Source: Mesorhizobium sp. BR1-1-16
GTDB taxonomy: Bacteria > Pseudomonadota > Alphaproteobacteria > Rhizobiales > Kaistiaceae
Length of the DNA: 64,000 nucleotides
Direction of reading: 5' to 3'
Assembly: GCF_020165495.1 (NCBI RefSeq)
Contig: NZ_JAIUIE010000003.1
Span: 124,001 to 188,000, forward strand
Shown here: piece after piece, positions 18,117-25,710 of the stretch
How the letters are laid out: every line of letters starts with the position of its first letter
Numbering within the stretch: position 1 is the first letter of the stretch
Notes under the pieces: generated by a model
What the model was told of the DNA's origin: nothing
What the model saw: the letters and a program-made list of their open reading frames with translations, nothing else
Databases searched by the model: none
Position numbers and translations under genes: made by a program

Positions 18117-18590
18117 CAATCCCTCGATAGCGCCCTCGACCAGAGGGCAGACCAGGACGCGCGCCGGATCGGCCGGCGCCGGCAGGGTGATGCTGTAGGG
18201 CGGAACGCGGACAAAGCCGAAGGGGCCGTAATAGGGCTCGTCGCCGACAAGCAGCACAACCTGGTGTCCGGCCTCCCGCGCGGCCGCGAGCGAGGTCCGC
18301 ATCAGCGATTTGCCGGCGCCCCTGCCCTTCCAGCCGTCGACCACGGCGAGCGGCCCGAGCAGGATTGCCGGCCGCGCGCCGATCACGATCGGCGTCAGAC
18401 GCACCGATCCGATGAGATCGGGCCCGGTCGTCGCGACGAAGGAAAGGGCCGGATCATGCGGCACGCCCTCGCGCAGCAGCGAGGCGGCACGTGAAAAGCG
18501 CCCCGGGCCGAATGACGCCTCATGCAAGGCTTCGATGGCGCCGTCGTCGGTCGGCCGCTCGGCCTGGACCGTGAAACTGTCGATCTTCAT
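18090..18590 (-). CDS. GNAT N-acetyltransferase, YhbS-like
   Basis: 166 residues starting MKIDSFTVQAERPTDDGAIE. YhbS/COG3153-type features are FGPGRFSRAASLLREG, LLGPLAVVDGWKGRGAGKSL (acetyl-CoA pyrophosphate loop) and VVLLVGDEPYYGPFGFVRV. It is convergent with the MFS gene and overlaps its 3' end by 27 bases. The substrate is unknown. An in-frame ATG at 18638 would add 16 residues with no homology. Confidence 0.85.
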   Translation of the reverse strand: MKIDSFTVQAERPTDDGAIEALHEASFGPGRFSRAASLLREGVPHDPALSFVATTGPDLIGSVRLTPIVIGARPAILLGPLAVVDGWKGRGAGKSLMRTSLAAAREAGHQVVLLVGDEPYYGPFGFVRVPPYSITLPAPADPARVLVCPLVEGAIEGLSGAARRAL

Positions 18591-18802
18591 GGAAAGTGGC
18601 TCTCGTCGGAGGGCGCGGTATCCGACGGAGGCCGCCAATCAGGCGTGGCAGGTCCGGCAGACGAACAGGCAAGCGGCGTCGCGCGACGGGGTGTCGCGGC
18701 CGTCGCTTCGTCGTCGCAGGGAAAGCCTCGCAGCCATCAGCGGTTCCACTCGTGAGCCGGAAACGCGCATATCACGCGCCGGCCGCGCTCGTAAAGCGCC
18801 AA

Positions 18803-19264
18803 TCACCAGAACGGGTCGACCGCTTCACCGTGCAGGATCTCGGCGAGCCGCCGCCGCGTCGCTGGCGTCGAGTCATCCGGCAGCGCGGCGGGGTCGAAGA
18901 AACCGGCCTCGGCGATCTCGCGATTGGGATAATGCGGCGGGTTCGGCCGGCCGAAATCGCGGCTGACATAGACCAGCACATGATCACGCACGCGCCGGCG
19001 ATTGTGATAGATGCCGAACAGCGCCGGCTCGCCTTCGAGCACGATGCCGCCTTCCTCGCGCAGCTCACGGCCAAGCGCCTCGATCGCCGTCTCCCGCCTC
19101 TCGATGCCGCCGCCGGGCAGATACCACCCGGGCATATAGCTGTGGCGGACCAGGAAGACGCGGCCGTCGGCATCGATGCAACAACCCCGCACGCCGAGCG
19201 TCATGCCGCGCGTCAGCGGCGCGACCGTTCCGGCGAGACGGGCCAAGGCGGAGAAAACGGGCAA
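18803..19264 (-). CDS. NUDIX hydrolase
   Basis: 153 residues with a complete NUDIX box, GGGIERRETAIEALGRELRE followed by EGGI, and the lead-in VFLVRHSYMPGWYLPGGG. The sequence TLGVRGCCIDADGRVFLVRH is typical of a small uncharacterised alphaproteobacterial NUDIX group. It hydrolyses a nucleoside diphosphate linked to an unknown moiety. Monocistronic; about 210 bases on its 3' side carry no gene. Confidence 0.87.
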   Translation of the reverse strand: MPVFSALARLAGTVAPLTRGMTLGVRGCCIDADGRVFLVRHSYMPGWYLPGGGIERRETAIEALGRELREEGGIVLEGEPALFGIYHNRRRVRDHVLVYVSRDFGRPNPPHYPNREIAEAGFFDPAALPDDSTPATRRRLAEILHGEAVDPFW

Positions 19265-19445
19265 GCGATCTGTCCTCGAAAGAAGGATGTGGTCGGCGGG
19301 AAGGATGGCGCAGTTCAGCCGTCCCTGCCAGCGGCGATCGCAGGCGTTTCAGGGAGCGCTTTCGCGGCGCATGCGTTGGGACAAGTCGGCGCGGTCGCCC
19401 CGGCGCGCTTTCGCCGATCCCGGAAAGGCTCTAATCGATACGACG

Positions 19446-20342
19446 ATGTTCGTTCTTGCCCACCTTTCCGATCCGCATCTCGGCCCCCTGCCCCGGATCC
19501 GCGCCCGTGAACTCGCCTCGAAGCGCGTGCTCGGCTACGTCAACTGGCGGCGCGGCCGCATGCATGCGCTGGCCGGGCCCGTTCTCGCGGGGCTGCTCGA
19601 CGATCTCATCGCGCACCGGCCTGATCACATCGCGGTCACCGGCGATCTCGTCAATATCGGCCTGCCCGGCGAGATCATCGCGGCGCGCGAGTGGCTCGAG
19701 GCTTTCGGTCCACCCCATCACATCTCTGTCGTGCCAGGCAATCACGACGCCTATGTGCCCGGTGTCCTGCGCAAGGCGCTTACCGCCTGGGCTCCCTATC
19801 TGACCGGCGACGGTCATTCGCATCCGGGCGCTGTGCGGTTTCCCTATTATCGCCGGCGCGGCAATGTCGCGCTGATCGGCATGTCGAGCGCCCGCGCATC
19901 GGCTCCCTTCATGGCCACAGGCCATGTCGATAGCGCCACGTTGCCGACATTGCGCGACGAACTCACGCGGGCCGGCAAGGAAGGCCTCTTCCGCGTCGTG
20001 ATGATCCATCATCCGCCAACGCCGAATGCCACCCCATGGCACAAGCGCCTCGTCGGTTCGGGCCGTGTGCGCGCCGTCATCCGCGAGGCAGGCGCTGAAC
20101 TCGTGCTGCATGGCCACACCCATCTCGACAGCCTGGTCGAGATCGAAGGTCGCGATGGGCCGGTGCCGGTGATTGGCGTTCCCTCGGCGTCAAACGCGCC
20201 CGGCGGCCCAAAGCCGGCCGGGCGTTACAACCTGTTTTCGATCGATGGGGCGCCCGGCGCCTGGCGCTGCCTGATGACGGAGCGCGGCTATACGGGCCCC
20301 GGCTCAGTGGTCGGCACGATCCGCGAGCGCAAGCTGCGCTGA
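19446..20342 (+). CDS. Metallophosphoesterase (calcineurin-like)
   Basis: 298 residues. All five motifs of the dinuclear-metal family are present in order: SDPHLG, TGDLVN, PGNHDAY, MIHHPP and LHGHTHLD. The ATG at 19446 (MFVLAHLSDPH) puts the first metal motif at the N-terminus, as usual; the frame extends upstream without homology. Likely a cytoplasmic phosphodiesterase or phosphatase; the substrate (cyclic nucleotide, lipid or nucleotide) is not evident. Confidence 0.92.
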   Translation: MFVLAHLSDPHLGPLPRIRARELASKRVLGYVNWRRGRMHALAGPVLAGLLDDLIAHRPDHIAVTGDLVNIGLPGEIIAAREWLEAFGPPHHISVVPGNHDAYVPGVLRKALTAWAPYLTGDGHSHPGAVRFPYYRRRGNVALIGMSSARASAPFMATGHVDSATLPTLRDELTRAGKEGLFRVVMIHHPPTPNATPWHKRLVGSGRVRAVIREAGAELVLHGHTHLDSLVEIEGRDGPVPVIGVPSASNAPGGPKPAGRYNLFSIDGAPGAWRCLMTERGYTGPGSVVGTIRERKLR

Positions 20343-20364
20343 CGGCAGCCAGACAGGCGCATGC

Positions 20365-20991
20365 TCAGCCGACATGCACCCAGGCATAGGCGAGCAATGC
20401 CGCCACGCCGACAAGGAGGCCGCCCAGAAAGGCCGACACGATCCAGCCGGGATGCACGCGTGAACGCGGCGCAGCCGGCTCGACGGTTTCGGGCGACTTC
20501 CGCAGCAGCGCCGACCGCTTGTCGGTCTTCACCGGCGTGTCGTCCTGGCGCTGGATGCGGTCGGCGAGCCAATCCGCCTCGAGTGCCCGCTCGCGCTCGA
20601 TGATCCGCTCGGCGACATATTGCGTGACACAATCGGCCATGTCGTCGAGATCGGCCGTCTCGAGAATCACCGTGCGGCCGAGCCGCGTATCCTTGACGAA
20701 CCGATAGGTCCGGCGGTCGCGGCCCATCAGGACCATCGACGTCATGTCGATCCAGAAGCGCGGCTGGCTGCCGCCCGAGATCTGGAACACGAACTGCTCG
20801 TCGCCTTCGGGCACTTCCGCGAAGACGGTGCGGAGTTCGTCGGCCAGCATGTCGAGGCGCGCACGCTCCGCCTCGCGCAGCTCGACGACGACGTCGGTGC
20901 GCTCGGATTCCGCGACGCGAACCTTGCGGATTGCGTCGGTCAGGTTACGCACGTTCGACGTGGTGCCGCTCCGCCCGCTCGTGTCATTCAT
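20365..20991 (-). CDS. Conserved hypothetical membrane-anchored protein
   Basis: 208 residues, not assigned to a named family. Residues 1-130 are soluble and charged, including FVFQISGGSQPRFWIDMTSM and RRTYRFVKDTRLGRTVI. Residues 130-180 are polar and probably partly helical. One C-terminal helix, WIVSAFLGGLLVGVAALLAY, ends four residues before the C-terminus, like a tail anchor with the N-terminal domain in the cytoplasm. It looks like a conserved Hyphomicrobiales protein of unknown function. Confidence 0.7.
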   Translation of the reverse strand: MNDTSGRSGTTSNVRNLTDAIRKVRVAESERTDVVVELREAERARLDMLADELRTVFAEVPEGDEQFVFQISGGSQPRFWIDMTSMVLMGRDRRTYRFVKDTRLGRTVILETADLDDMADCVTQYVAERIIERERALEADWLADRIQRQDDTPVKTDKRSALLRKSPETVEPAAPRSRVHPGWIVSAFLGGLLVGVAALLAYAWVHVG

Positions 20992-21098
20992 CGCTTGCTC
21001 CGAATTGACGCGAAGTTGTTTAGACTCCGTTTAGCAAATTTGGTCACACGACGCATCATCCATCCGCCGTTTGGCGAGCAGGAGGCTTCAATCCGACG

Positions 21099-21575
21099 AT
21101 GACCGAGATCAACGGACCCGCATCCCGCGTGAAGGGCGCCGCCGAATCCTTCGGCTTATCCGTGATTCCCCGGATTATGCCCGAGAAGACCCGCACAGCG
21201 GAAGAGGCGGCGGCCGCCTGCGGCTGTTCAGTGGATGAAATCGTGAAATCGCTGGTGTTTCGCGGTGCGCAATCCGGCAAGGGCGTGCTCCTGCTCGTTT
21301 CGGGCGCCAATCGCGTGGACGAGGAAAAGGTGGCCGGCCCGCTCGGCGAACCGATCATGCGGCCGGATGCGGCCTTCGTGCGCGCGCTCACCGGTTTTGC
21401 CATCGGCGGCATCCCGCCCTTCGGCCATGCAACGCCGCTGCCGACCTATATCGACCGCGACCTCCTGGCGCATCAGACTGTCTGGGCCGCAGCTGGCACG
21501 CCGCACGCCGTCTTCGCCATCGATCCAAAGGCGCTCGCCGATGCGATCGGCGCCATCATCATCGACGTCAGATAA
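21099..21575 (+). CDS. YbaK/EbsC-family aminoacyl-tRNA deacylase
   Basis: 158 residues. Family marks are TRTAEEAAAACGCSVDEIVKS, the conserved KSLVFR (catalytic Lys), VSGANRVDEEKVA, IGGIPPFGH and the end segment VWAAAGTPHAVFAI. These free-standing editing domains remove mischarged Cys or Ala from tRNA(Pro). The gene appears monocistronic. Confidence 0.9.
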   Translation: MTEINGPASRVKGAAESFGLSVIPRIMPEKTRTAEEAAAACGCSVDEIVKSLVFRGAQSGKGVLLLVSGANRVDEEKVAGPLGEPIMRPDAAFVRALTGFAIGGIPPFGHATPLPTYIDRDLLAHQTVWAAAGTPHAVFAIDPKALADAIGAIIIDVR

Positions 21576-21674
21576 CGCCCGCCGCGCATGGGTCCGAGGC
21601 GCCGCCGCAGCGTCTCGCGCCTCGCGGCGACGTGGGCTCCATCCAGCGGTCGCGCATCGGGAGACATTGAGGAC

Positions 21675-23285
21675 ATGCAGCATCGCTTCAAGGAGCCGGA
21701 TGGTTCGACATGGCGGATTGGCGGCGCATTCGCCGCGGCGCTGCTCTTGGGCGGAACTCTCGCTCCGCCAGCCATGGCCGCGACAGTGCTGAAACGTGGG
21801 CTTGTCGGACCTGTCACCATCCTCGACCCGCAAAAGGCGGCGACGACAAGCGAAACGGCGCTGCTGCTCGATCTCTTCGAGGGGCTCGTCACGCGCGACG
21901 CCGCGGGCAAGATCGCGCCGGGCGTCGCCAGCAGTTGGACGGTCAGCCCCGACGGCCTCGCCTATACCTTTACGCTGCGCGACGGCGCCCGCTGGTCAAA
22001 TGGCGATGTCGTCAAGGCCGCCGATTTCGTCGCTTCGTTCCGCCGTCTGTTCGATCCGGCCACCGAGGCGACCGACGATGGTCCCTTGCAGGCGATTGCC
22101 AATGCCAGCGCCGTCAAATCGGGCGCCGCCAAGCCGGATACGCTCGGCGTCACAGCGAATGACGAGAAAACGCTGACGATCCGGCTCGATCGGGTAACAC
22201 CGACCTTCCTGGAAAGACTGGCCGCGCCGGTGGCGTTGCCGGTCAATGTCACAGCCGGCAGGAAGCTCGGCACGGACTACGCTTCGGGCGCGAAACTCAT
22301 CTCGAACGGCGCCTATATGCTGGGAACCACCGGCGCCCGCACTGGCTATGTGCTGGCGCGCAACCCACGCTGGAACGGGGCGGACACACCGGCGATCGAC
22401 AGCGTCATCTATCGCCCGTTCGACGGGGCCGCGTCCTGCGTCACCGCCTTCCGGGCGGGCGAGGTCGATATCTGCCCTGACGTCCCGACCGAGAACCTTT
22501 CAGATCTGAAGGCCGAGTTTGGCGACGCGCTGCATGTCTCTCCCTATGCCGGAACCTACTTCTACGTCGTCAATCAGCGGAAAAAGCCGTTCGACGACCC
22601 CCGCATCCGCCGCGCGCTGAGCCTTGCTGTCGACCGGAATGCACTGGCCGCCAAGGCATGGTCCGGCGGCATGCTGCCGGCCGATGATCTCGTTCCAGCT
22701 GGATTGGCGCCGACCGACCCTGCTCCGGCTCCCCCGCTCGCCGCGCGGCGCGACGAGGCGCGCAGCCTCATTGCCGCTGCTGGCTTCGGACCCGGCAAAC
22801 CGCCGCTGAAGCTTGCGATCCGGGTCGGCAGCGGCATGGCTCATGAAGCGACGGCCGACCTTGTCATCGATGACTGGAAGACAATCGGCGTCGACGGCCG
22901 TGTCGTGAGCGAAACGGACGGATCGCATTTCGCAGCGCTGCGGGACGGTGCGGATTTCGACCTCGCCTGGTCCGGATGGATCGCCGACGAGCCGAATGCC
23001 CTTGCGATGCTGGACATCCTGAAAAGCGATAGCCGTTTCAACTATGGCCGCTACGCGAACCGCGAATTCGATCGGCTCATCGCCTCAGCCGACATCGAGA
23101 CCGATCCCGAGAAGCGCAAGGCCGCGCTCGCCGACGCGGACAGGCTGGTTGCGACCGACGCTCCGGTCATCCCGCTTCTGTCCTATGCGGCGCTCGGTCT
23201 CGTCTCGCCGAAGGTCAAAGGCTGGACCGACAACCTCGTCGACCAGCATCCTTCGCGGCTCCTAGGCCTCGCCGATACAGATTGA
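21675..23285 (+). CDS. Peptide ABC transporter substrate-binding protein (SBP family 5)
   Basis: 536 residues. A signal peptide covers LLLGGTLAPPAMAATV. The DppA/OppA fold is recognised by GPVTILDPQKAATTSETALL, LVTRDAAGKIAPGVASSWTV, YTFTLRDGARWSNGDVVKAA and FDDPRIRRALSLAVDRNAL. The ATG at 21675 is preceded by GAGGAC. It binds oligopeptides or a similar ligand in the periplasm. No permease or ATPase genes adjoin it, so it is an orphan binding protein and must use a transporter encoded elsewhere. Confidence 0.92.
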   Translation: MQHRFKEPDGSTWRIGGAFAAALLLGGTLAPPAMAATVLKRGLVGPVTILDPQKAATTSETALLLDLFEGLVTRDAAGKIAPGVASSWTVSPDGLAYTFTLRDGARWSNGDVVKAADFVASFRRLFDPATEATDDGPLQAIANASAVKSGAAKPDTLGVTANDEKTLTIRLDRVTPTFLERLAAPVALPVNVTAGRKLGTDYASGAKLISNGAYMLGTTGARTGYVLARNPRWNGADTPAIDSVIYRPFDGAASCVTAFRAGEVDICPDVPTENLSDLKAEFGDALHVSPYAGTYFYVVNQRKKPFDDPRIRRALSLAVDRNALAAKAWSGGMLPADDLVPAGLAPTDPAPAPPLAARRDEARSLIAAAGFGPGKPPLKLAIRVGSGMAHEATADLVIDDWKTIGVDGRVVSETDGSHFAALRDGADFDLAWSGWIADEPNALAMLDILKSDSRFNYGRYANREFDRLIASADIETDPEKRKAALADADRLVATDAPVIPLLSYAALGLVSPKVKGWTDNLVDQHPSRLLGLADTD

Positions 23286-23301
23286 TCGGCGCCAACGAAA
23301 A

Positions 23302-23326
23302 AGGCCCGGATCCGATCCGGGCCTTC
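23302..23326. terminator. Bidirectional terminator
   Basis: Perfect 11-bp stem (AAGGCCCGGAT and its complement) with a CCG loop, between the convergent SBP gene and the glycine-zipper lipoprotein gene. On the minus strand the stem runs into five T residues, so it is strongest for the lipoprotein transcript. Confidence 0.85.
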
Positions 23327-23348
23327 TCAGCTGAATGTCCGCTCTGCC

Positions 23349-23615
23349 TTAGCGGCAGGGCACGTAGTGACGCTGGCCATAGCTGTCGCGCCAATAGCAG
23401 CGCTTGCTCGCTGCATCGGCGATGACCGCACCACCGATCGCGCCGACACCGGCACCGATCGCTGCGCTCTGCACATTGCCGCCGGCGATCCCGCCAACCG
23501 CCGCGCCCGCCAATCCGCCGACGACCGCGCCGTCGCCCGCAGGGGAACCGGTCGAACAGCCGGCAAGGGCTGCGCCCGCGAGCGTCACGGCAACGATGAG
23601 AATGGATGGCTTCAT
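23349..23615 (-). CDS. Glycine-zipper lipoprotein (copy 1)
   Basis: 88 residues. A lipoprotein signal peptide ends in the lipobox LAGC. Then comes a glycine zipper, AVVGGLAGAAVGGIAGG and AIGAGVGAIGGAVIADA, and a C-terminal motif CYWRDSYGQRHYVPC with two Cys. It resembles small outer-membrane osmotically inducible lipoproteins (OsmB/17-kDa type). It is a paralogue of the next upstream gene on the same strand, and each has its own terminator. Confidence 0.85.
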   Translation of the reverse strand: MKPSILIVAVTLAGAALAGCSTGSPAGDGAVVGGLAGAAVGGIAGGNVQSAAIGAGVGAIGGAVIADAASKRCYWRDSYGQRHYVPCR

Positions 23616-23776
23616 CTCGAAATCTCCTCTCGGCACGGCACGGTCTCGGCCGCCTTCGCGGACCAAATGCCTGAGGAGGGGATTCCGTTCCGTCCTTTTT
23701 TGACCGCCCGGATCTCGACCCGTACCGCATCGAGCCCGCCCGGCCGGCGATATCGGGGGCGGCCTTGAAACAAAAA

Positions 23777-23798
23777 CGGCCGGGCATAGGCCCGGCCG
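23777..23798 (-). terminator. Rho-independent terminator of lipoprotein copy 2
   Basis: Perfect 9-bp stem (CGGCCGGGC and its complement), 4-base loop, followed on the minus strand by a run of five T (plus-strand A at 23772-23776). It lies 22 bases after the stop of the 23821-24093 gene, so the two paralogues are separate transcripts. Confidence 0.88.
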
Positions 23799-23820
23799 CT
23801 TCAAATCCAACCGCGCCTGA

Positions 23821-24093
23821 TCAGCGGCAGGCGGTGTAGTGCTTGCGACCCTGCTGGTCGACCCAGTAGCACTTGCCGGTCGCATCAGCGATGATCGCGC
23901 CGCCGATGGCGCCGACGCCAGCGCCGATCGCCGCGCCGCCCCAGGTGCCCGTGGCAAGGCCGCCAACCGCTGCACCGGCAAGACCGCCGACAACCGCGCC
24001 ATCGCCGGCGCGCGAGCCAGTGGTCGGCGTATTGCAGCCTGCGAGCAGCGCGCCGAACAGCGCAACCGAGACGAGGGTCGTGACCTTCTTCAT
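23821..24093 (-). CDS. Glycine-zipper lipoprotein (copy 2)
   Basis: 90 residues. Signal peptide with lipobox LAGC, then RAGDGAVVGGLAGAAVGG, AIGAGVGAIGGAIIADA and the ending CYWVDQQGRKHYTAC. It shares the whole architecture with copy 1, including the two-Cys C-terminal motif. AAGGAGG precedes the ATG at 24093 at good spacing. The likely location is the outer membrane. About 235 bases upstream (24094-24328) hold no gene I can support. Confidence 0.86.
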   Translation of the reverse strand: MKKVTTLVSVALFGALLAGCNTPTTGSRAGDGAVVGGLAGAAVGGLATGTWGGAAIGAGVGAIGGAIIADATGKCYWVDQQGRKHYTACR

Positions 24094-24328
24094 TCTGTGG
24101 TCCTCCTTGGACGATCGGCCAGGCCATACCCGGCTTCCGGCTTTGCAGCCATATTGAACACCCGTTGTCGGAAACAGACCCTTACGACGACGAGCGCCGC
24201 ACTGAAATCCGTCCCGCGCACGACCCCGGTGGGTCAGGCTCAAGCGCGAGCCTAGCCGTTCCGGCGCGCCCGGAGAAGAGGCAAGCGCCGCCGATTGTTG
24301 CTGAAGGTGACCAGTGTCACAGCGACAT

Positions 24329-25621
24329 TCAGACGATGCCGCTCGAACTGCCCCCTGAGGATGGCCGCTGCTCGGTGACGCGGGCGCGGTAGCCGGAAGC
24401 CCGATAGGCGCCGATCGGATCGATTGCACCGCCCTTGGCAAGCCGCGCCTTGGCGATGATCGGCCCGACATCGGTGGTGAAGGCCCGCTTCAGTGTCTGG
24501 TTGGCCATCAGCGCGTCATTGACGTCCTGATAGCCGGCAAGAACCGAACGGTCGACAAGCAGCGCCTGCGCATAGGCGCGGAGGATCTCGATGGCACTGG
24601 CCATCAGGCTCTCGATCGGATCGGTGACGTTGTGCGACTGGTCGATCATGTAGGCCGGCTTGAAACCCGCCGCCTTGCGATGATCCGCATCGACCAGTTC
24701 GTTGAAGATCAGGAACAGCTGGAACGGGTTGATCGAACCGGCATCAAGATCGTCGTCGCCATATTTCGAATCGTTGAAATGGAAGCCGGCGAGCTTCTCG
24801 AACTGGATCAGCCGCGCGACGATCATCTCGATATTGACGTTCGGCGCATGGTGGCCGAGATCCACCAGGCAGAAAGCCTTCGGACCGAGTTCCTGCGCGA
24901 TCAGATAGTTGGTGCCCCAGTCCTGCACGACGGTCGAATAGAAGGCCGGCTCATAGAGCTTGTGCTCGGTGAAGACACGCCAGTCATCCGGCAACGCCGC
25001 GTAGACCGACTTCATCGCGTCGAGATAGCGCTCGAAGGCCCGCGTGAAATTCGACTGGCCGGGAAAGTTCGATCCATCGCCGACCCAGACGGTGAGCGCC
25101 TTGGAGCCGAGTACCTTGCCGATCTCGATCGTCTCGATGTTGTGCTCGACCGCCTGCTGGCGAACGGCGGCATCGGCATGCGACAGCGAGCCGAACTTGT
25201 ACGAGAGCGCCTGGTCCTTGGCGTCCGAGAACGTGTTGGAGTTCATGGCGTCGAAGCCAAGGCCGAGCTGATCGCCCTTCGCCTTGATCTCGGAAGGATC
25301 GGCCTTGTCCCAGGGGTTGTGCAGCGAGACGGTCGGCGTCGAGCGCGTCAACTGGTGGATGACGGCGCAGTCGTCGAGCTTCTCGAAGATGCCGCGCGGC
25401 TCGCCCGGCCCGGCAAAGCGGGCGAAGCGGGTGCCGCCGGTACCGACACCCCAGGACGGGATCGCCACGGCGAACGACGCGACCTTTCGGGTGATGGCGT
25501 CGATATCGATGCCGCGCCGGTCGAGCTGTTCGCCGAGCGAGGCATAGTCGTTGGCGAGCGCCGCCTCGCTGGCCTTGTTGTTCTCGGCAAGGAGGTCGGC
25601 GGAAATCGGAAGATCGGTCAT
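24329..25621 (-). CDS. rhaI: L-rhamnose isomerase (RhaI, rhizobial catabolic type)
   Basis: 430 residues. Isomerises L-rhamnose to L-rhamnulose. TIM-barrel features are SWGVGTGGTRFARF, TVSLHNPWDK, GFDAMNSNTFSD, a long ExK region WVGDGSNFPGQSNFTRA, LVDLGHHAPNVNIEMIVARL and FHFNDSKYGDDDLDAGS, which carries the metal-binding His/Asp residues. This is the RhaI type, distinct from E. coli RhaA. GGGGAGGA precedes the ATG. It is the second gene of rhaD-rhaI, transcribed away from rhaR. Confidence 0.94.
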   Translation of the reverse strand: MTDLPISADLLAENNKASEAALANDYASLGEQLDRRGIDIDAITRKVASFAVAIPSWGVGTGGTRFARFAGPGEPRGIFEKLDDCAVIHQLTRSTPTVSLHNPWDKADPSEIKAKGDQLGLGFDAMNSNTFSDAKDQALSYKFGSLSHADAAVRQQAVEHNIETIEIGKVLGSKALTVWVGDGSNFPGQSNFTRAFERYLDAMKSVYAALPDDWRVFTEHKLYEPAFYSTVVQDWGTNYLIAQELGPKAFCLVDLGHHAPNVNIEMIVARLIQFEKLAGFHFNDSKYGDDDLDAGSINPFQLFLIFNELVDADHRKAAGFKPAYMIDQSHNVTDPIESLMASAIEILRAYAQALLVDRSVLAGYQDVNDALMANQTLKRAFTTDVGPIIAKARLAKGGAIDPIGAYRASGYRARVTEQRPSSGGSSSGIV

Positions 25622-25710
25622 GCTGCGGGTCCTCCCCGGTCTGTTGTCAGCGCTGCGCAGTCCGCCCCGTCATGGCCCAGGGCGAGGCCTGGGCACGACA
25701 GGACGAGGCG

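Noticed and set aside
24094-24328. Short open frames between the lipoprotein and rhaI genes
   Set aside because: No ribosome sites, motifs or composition that would support a gene.
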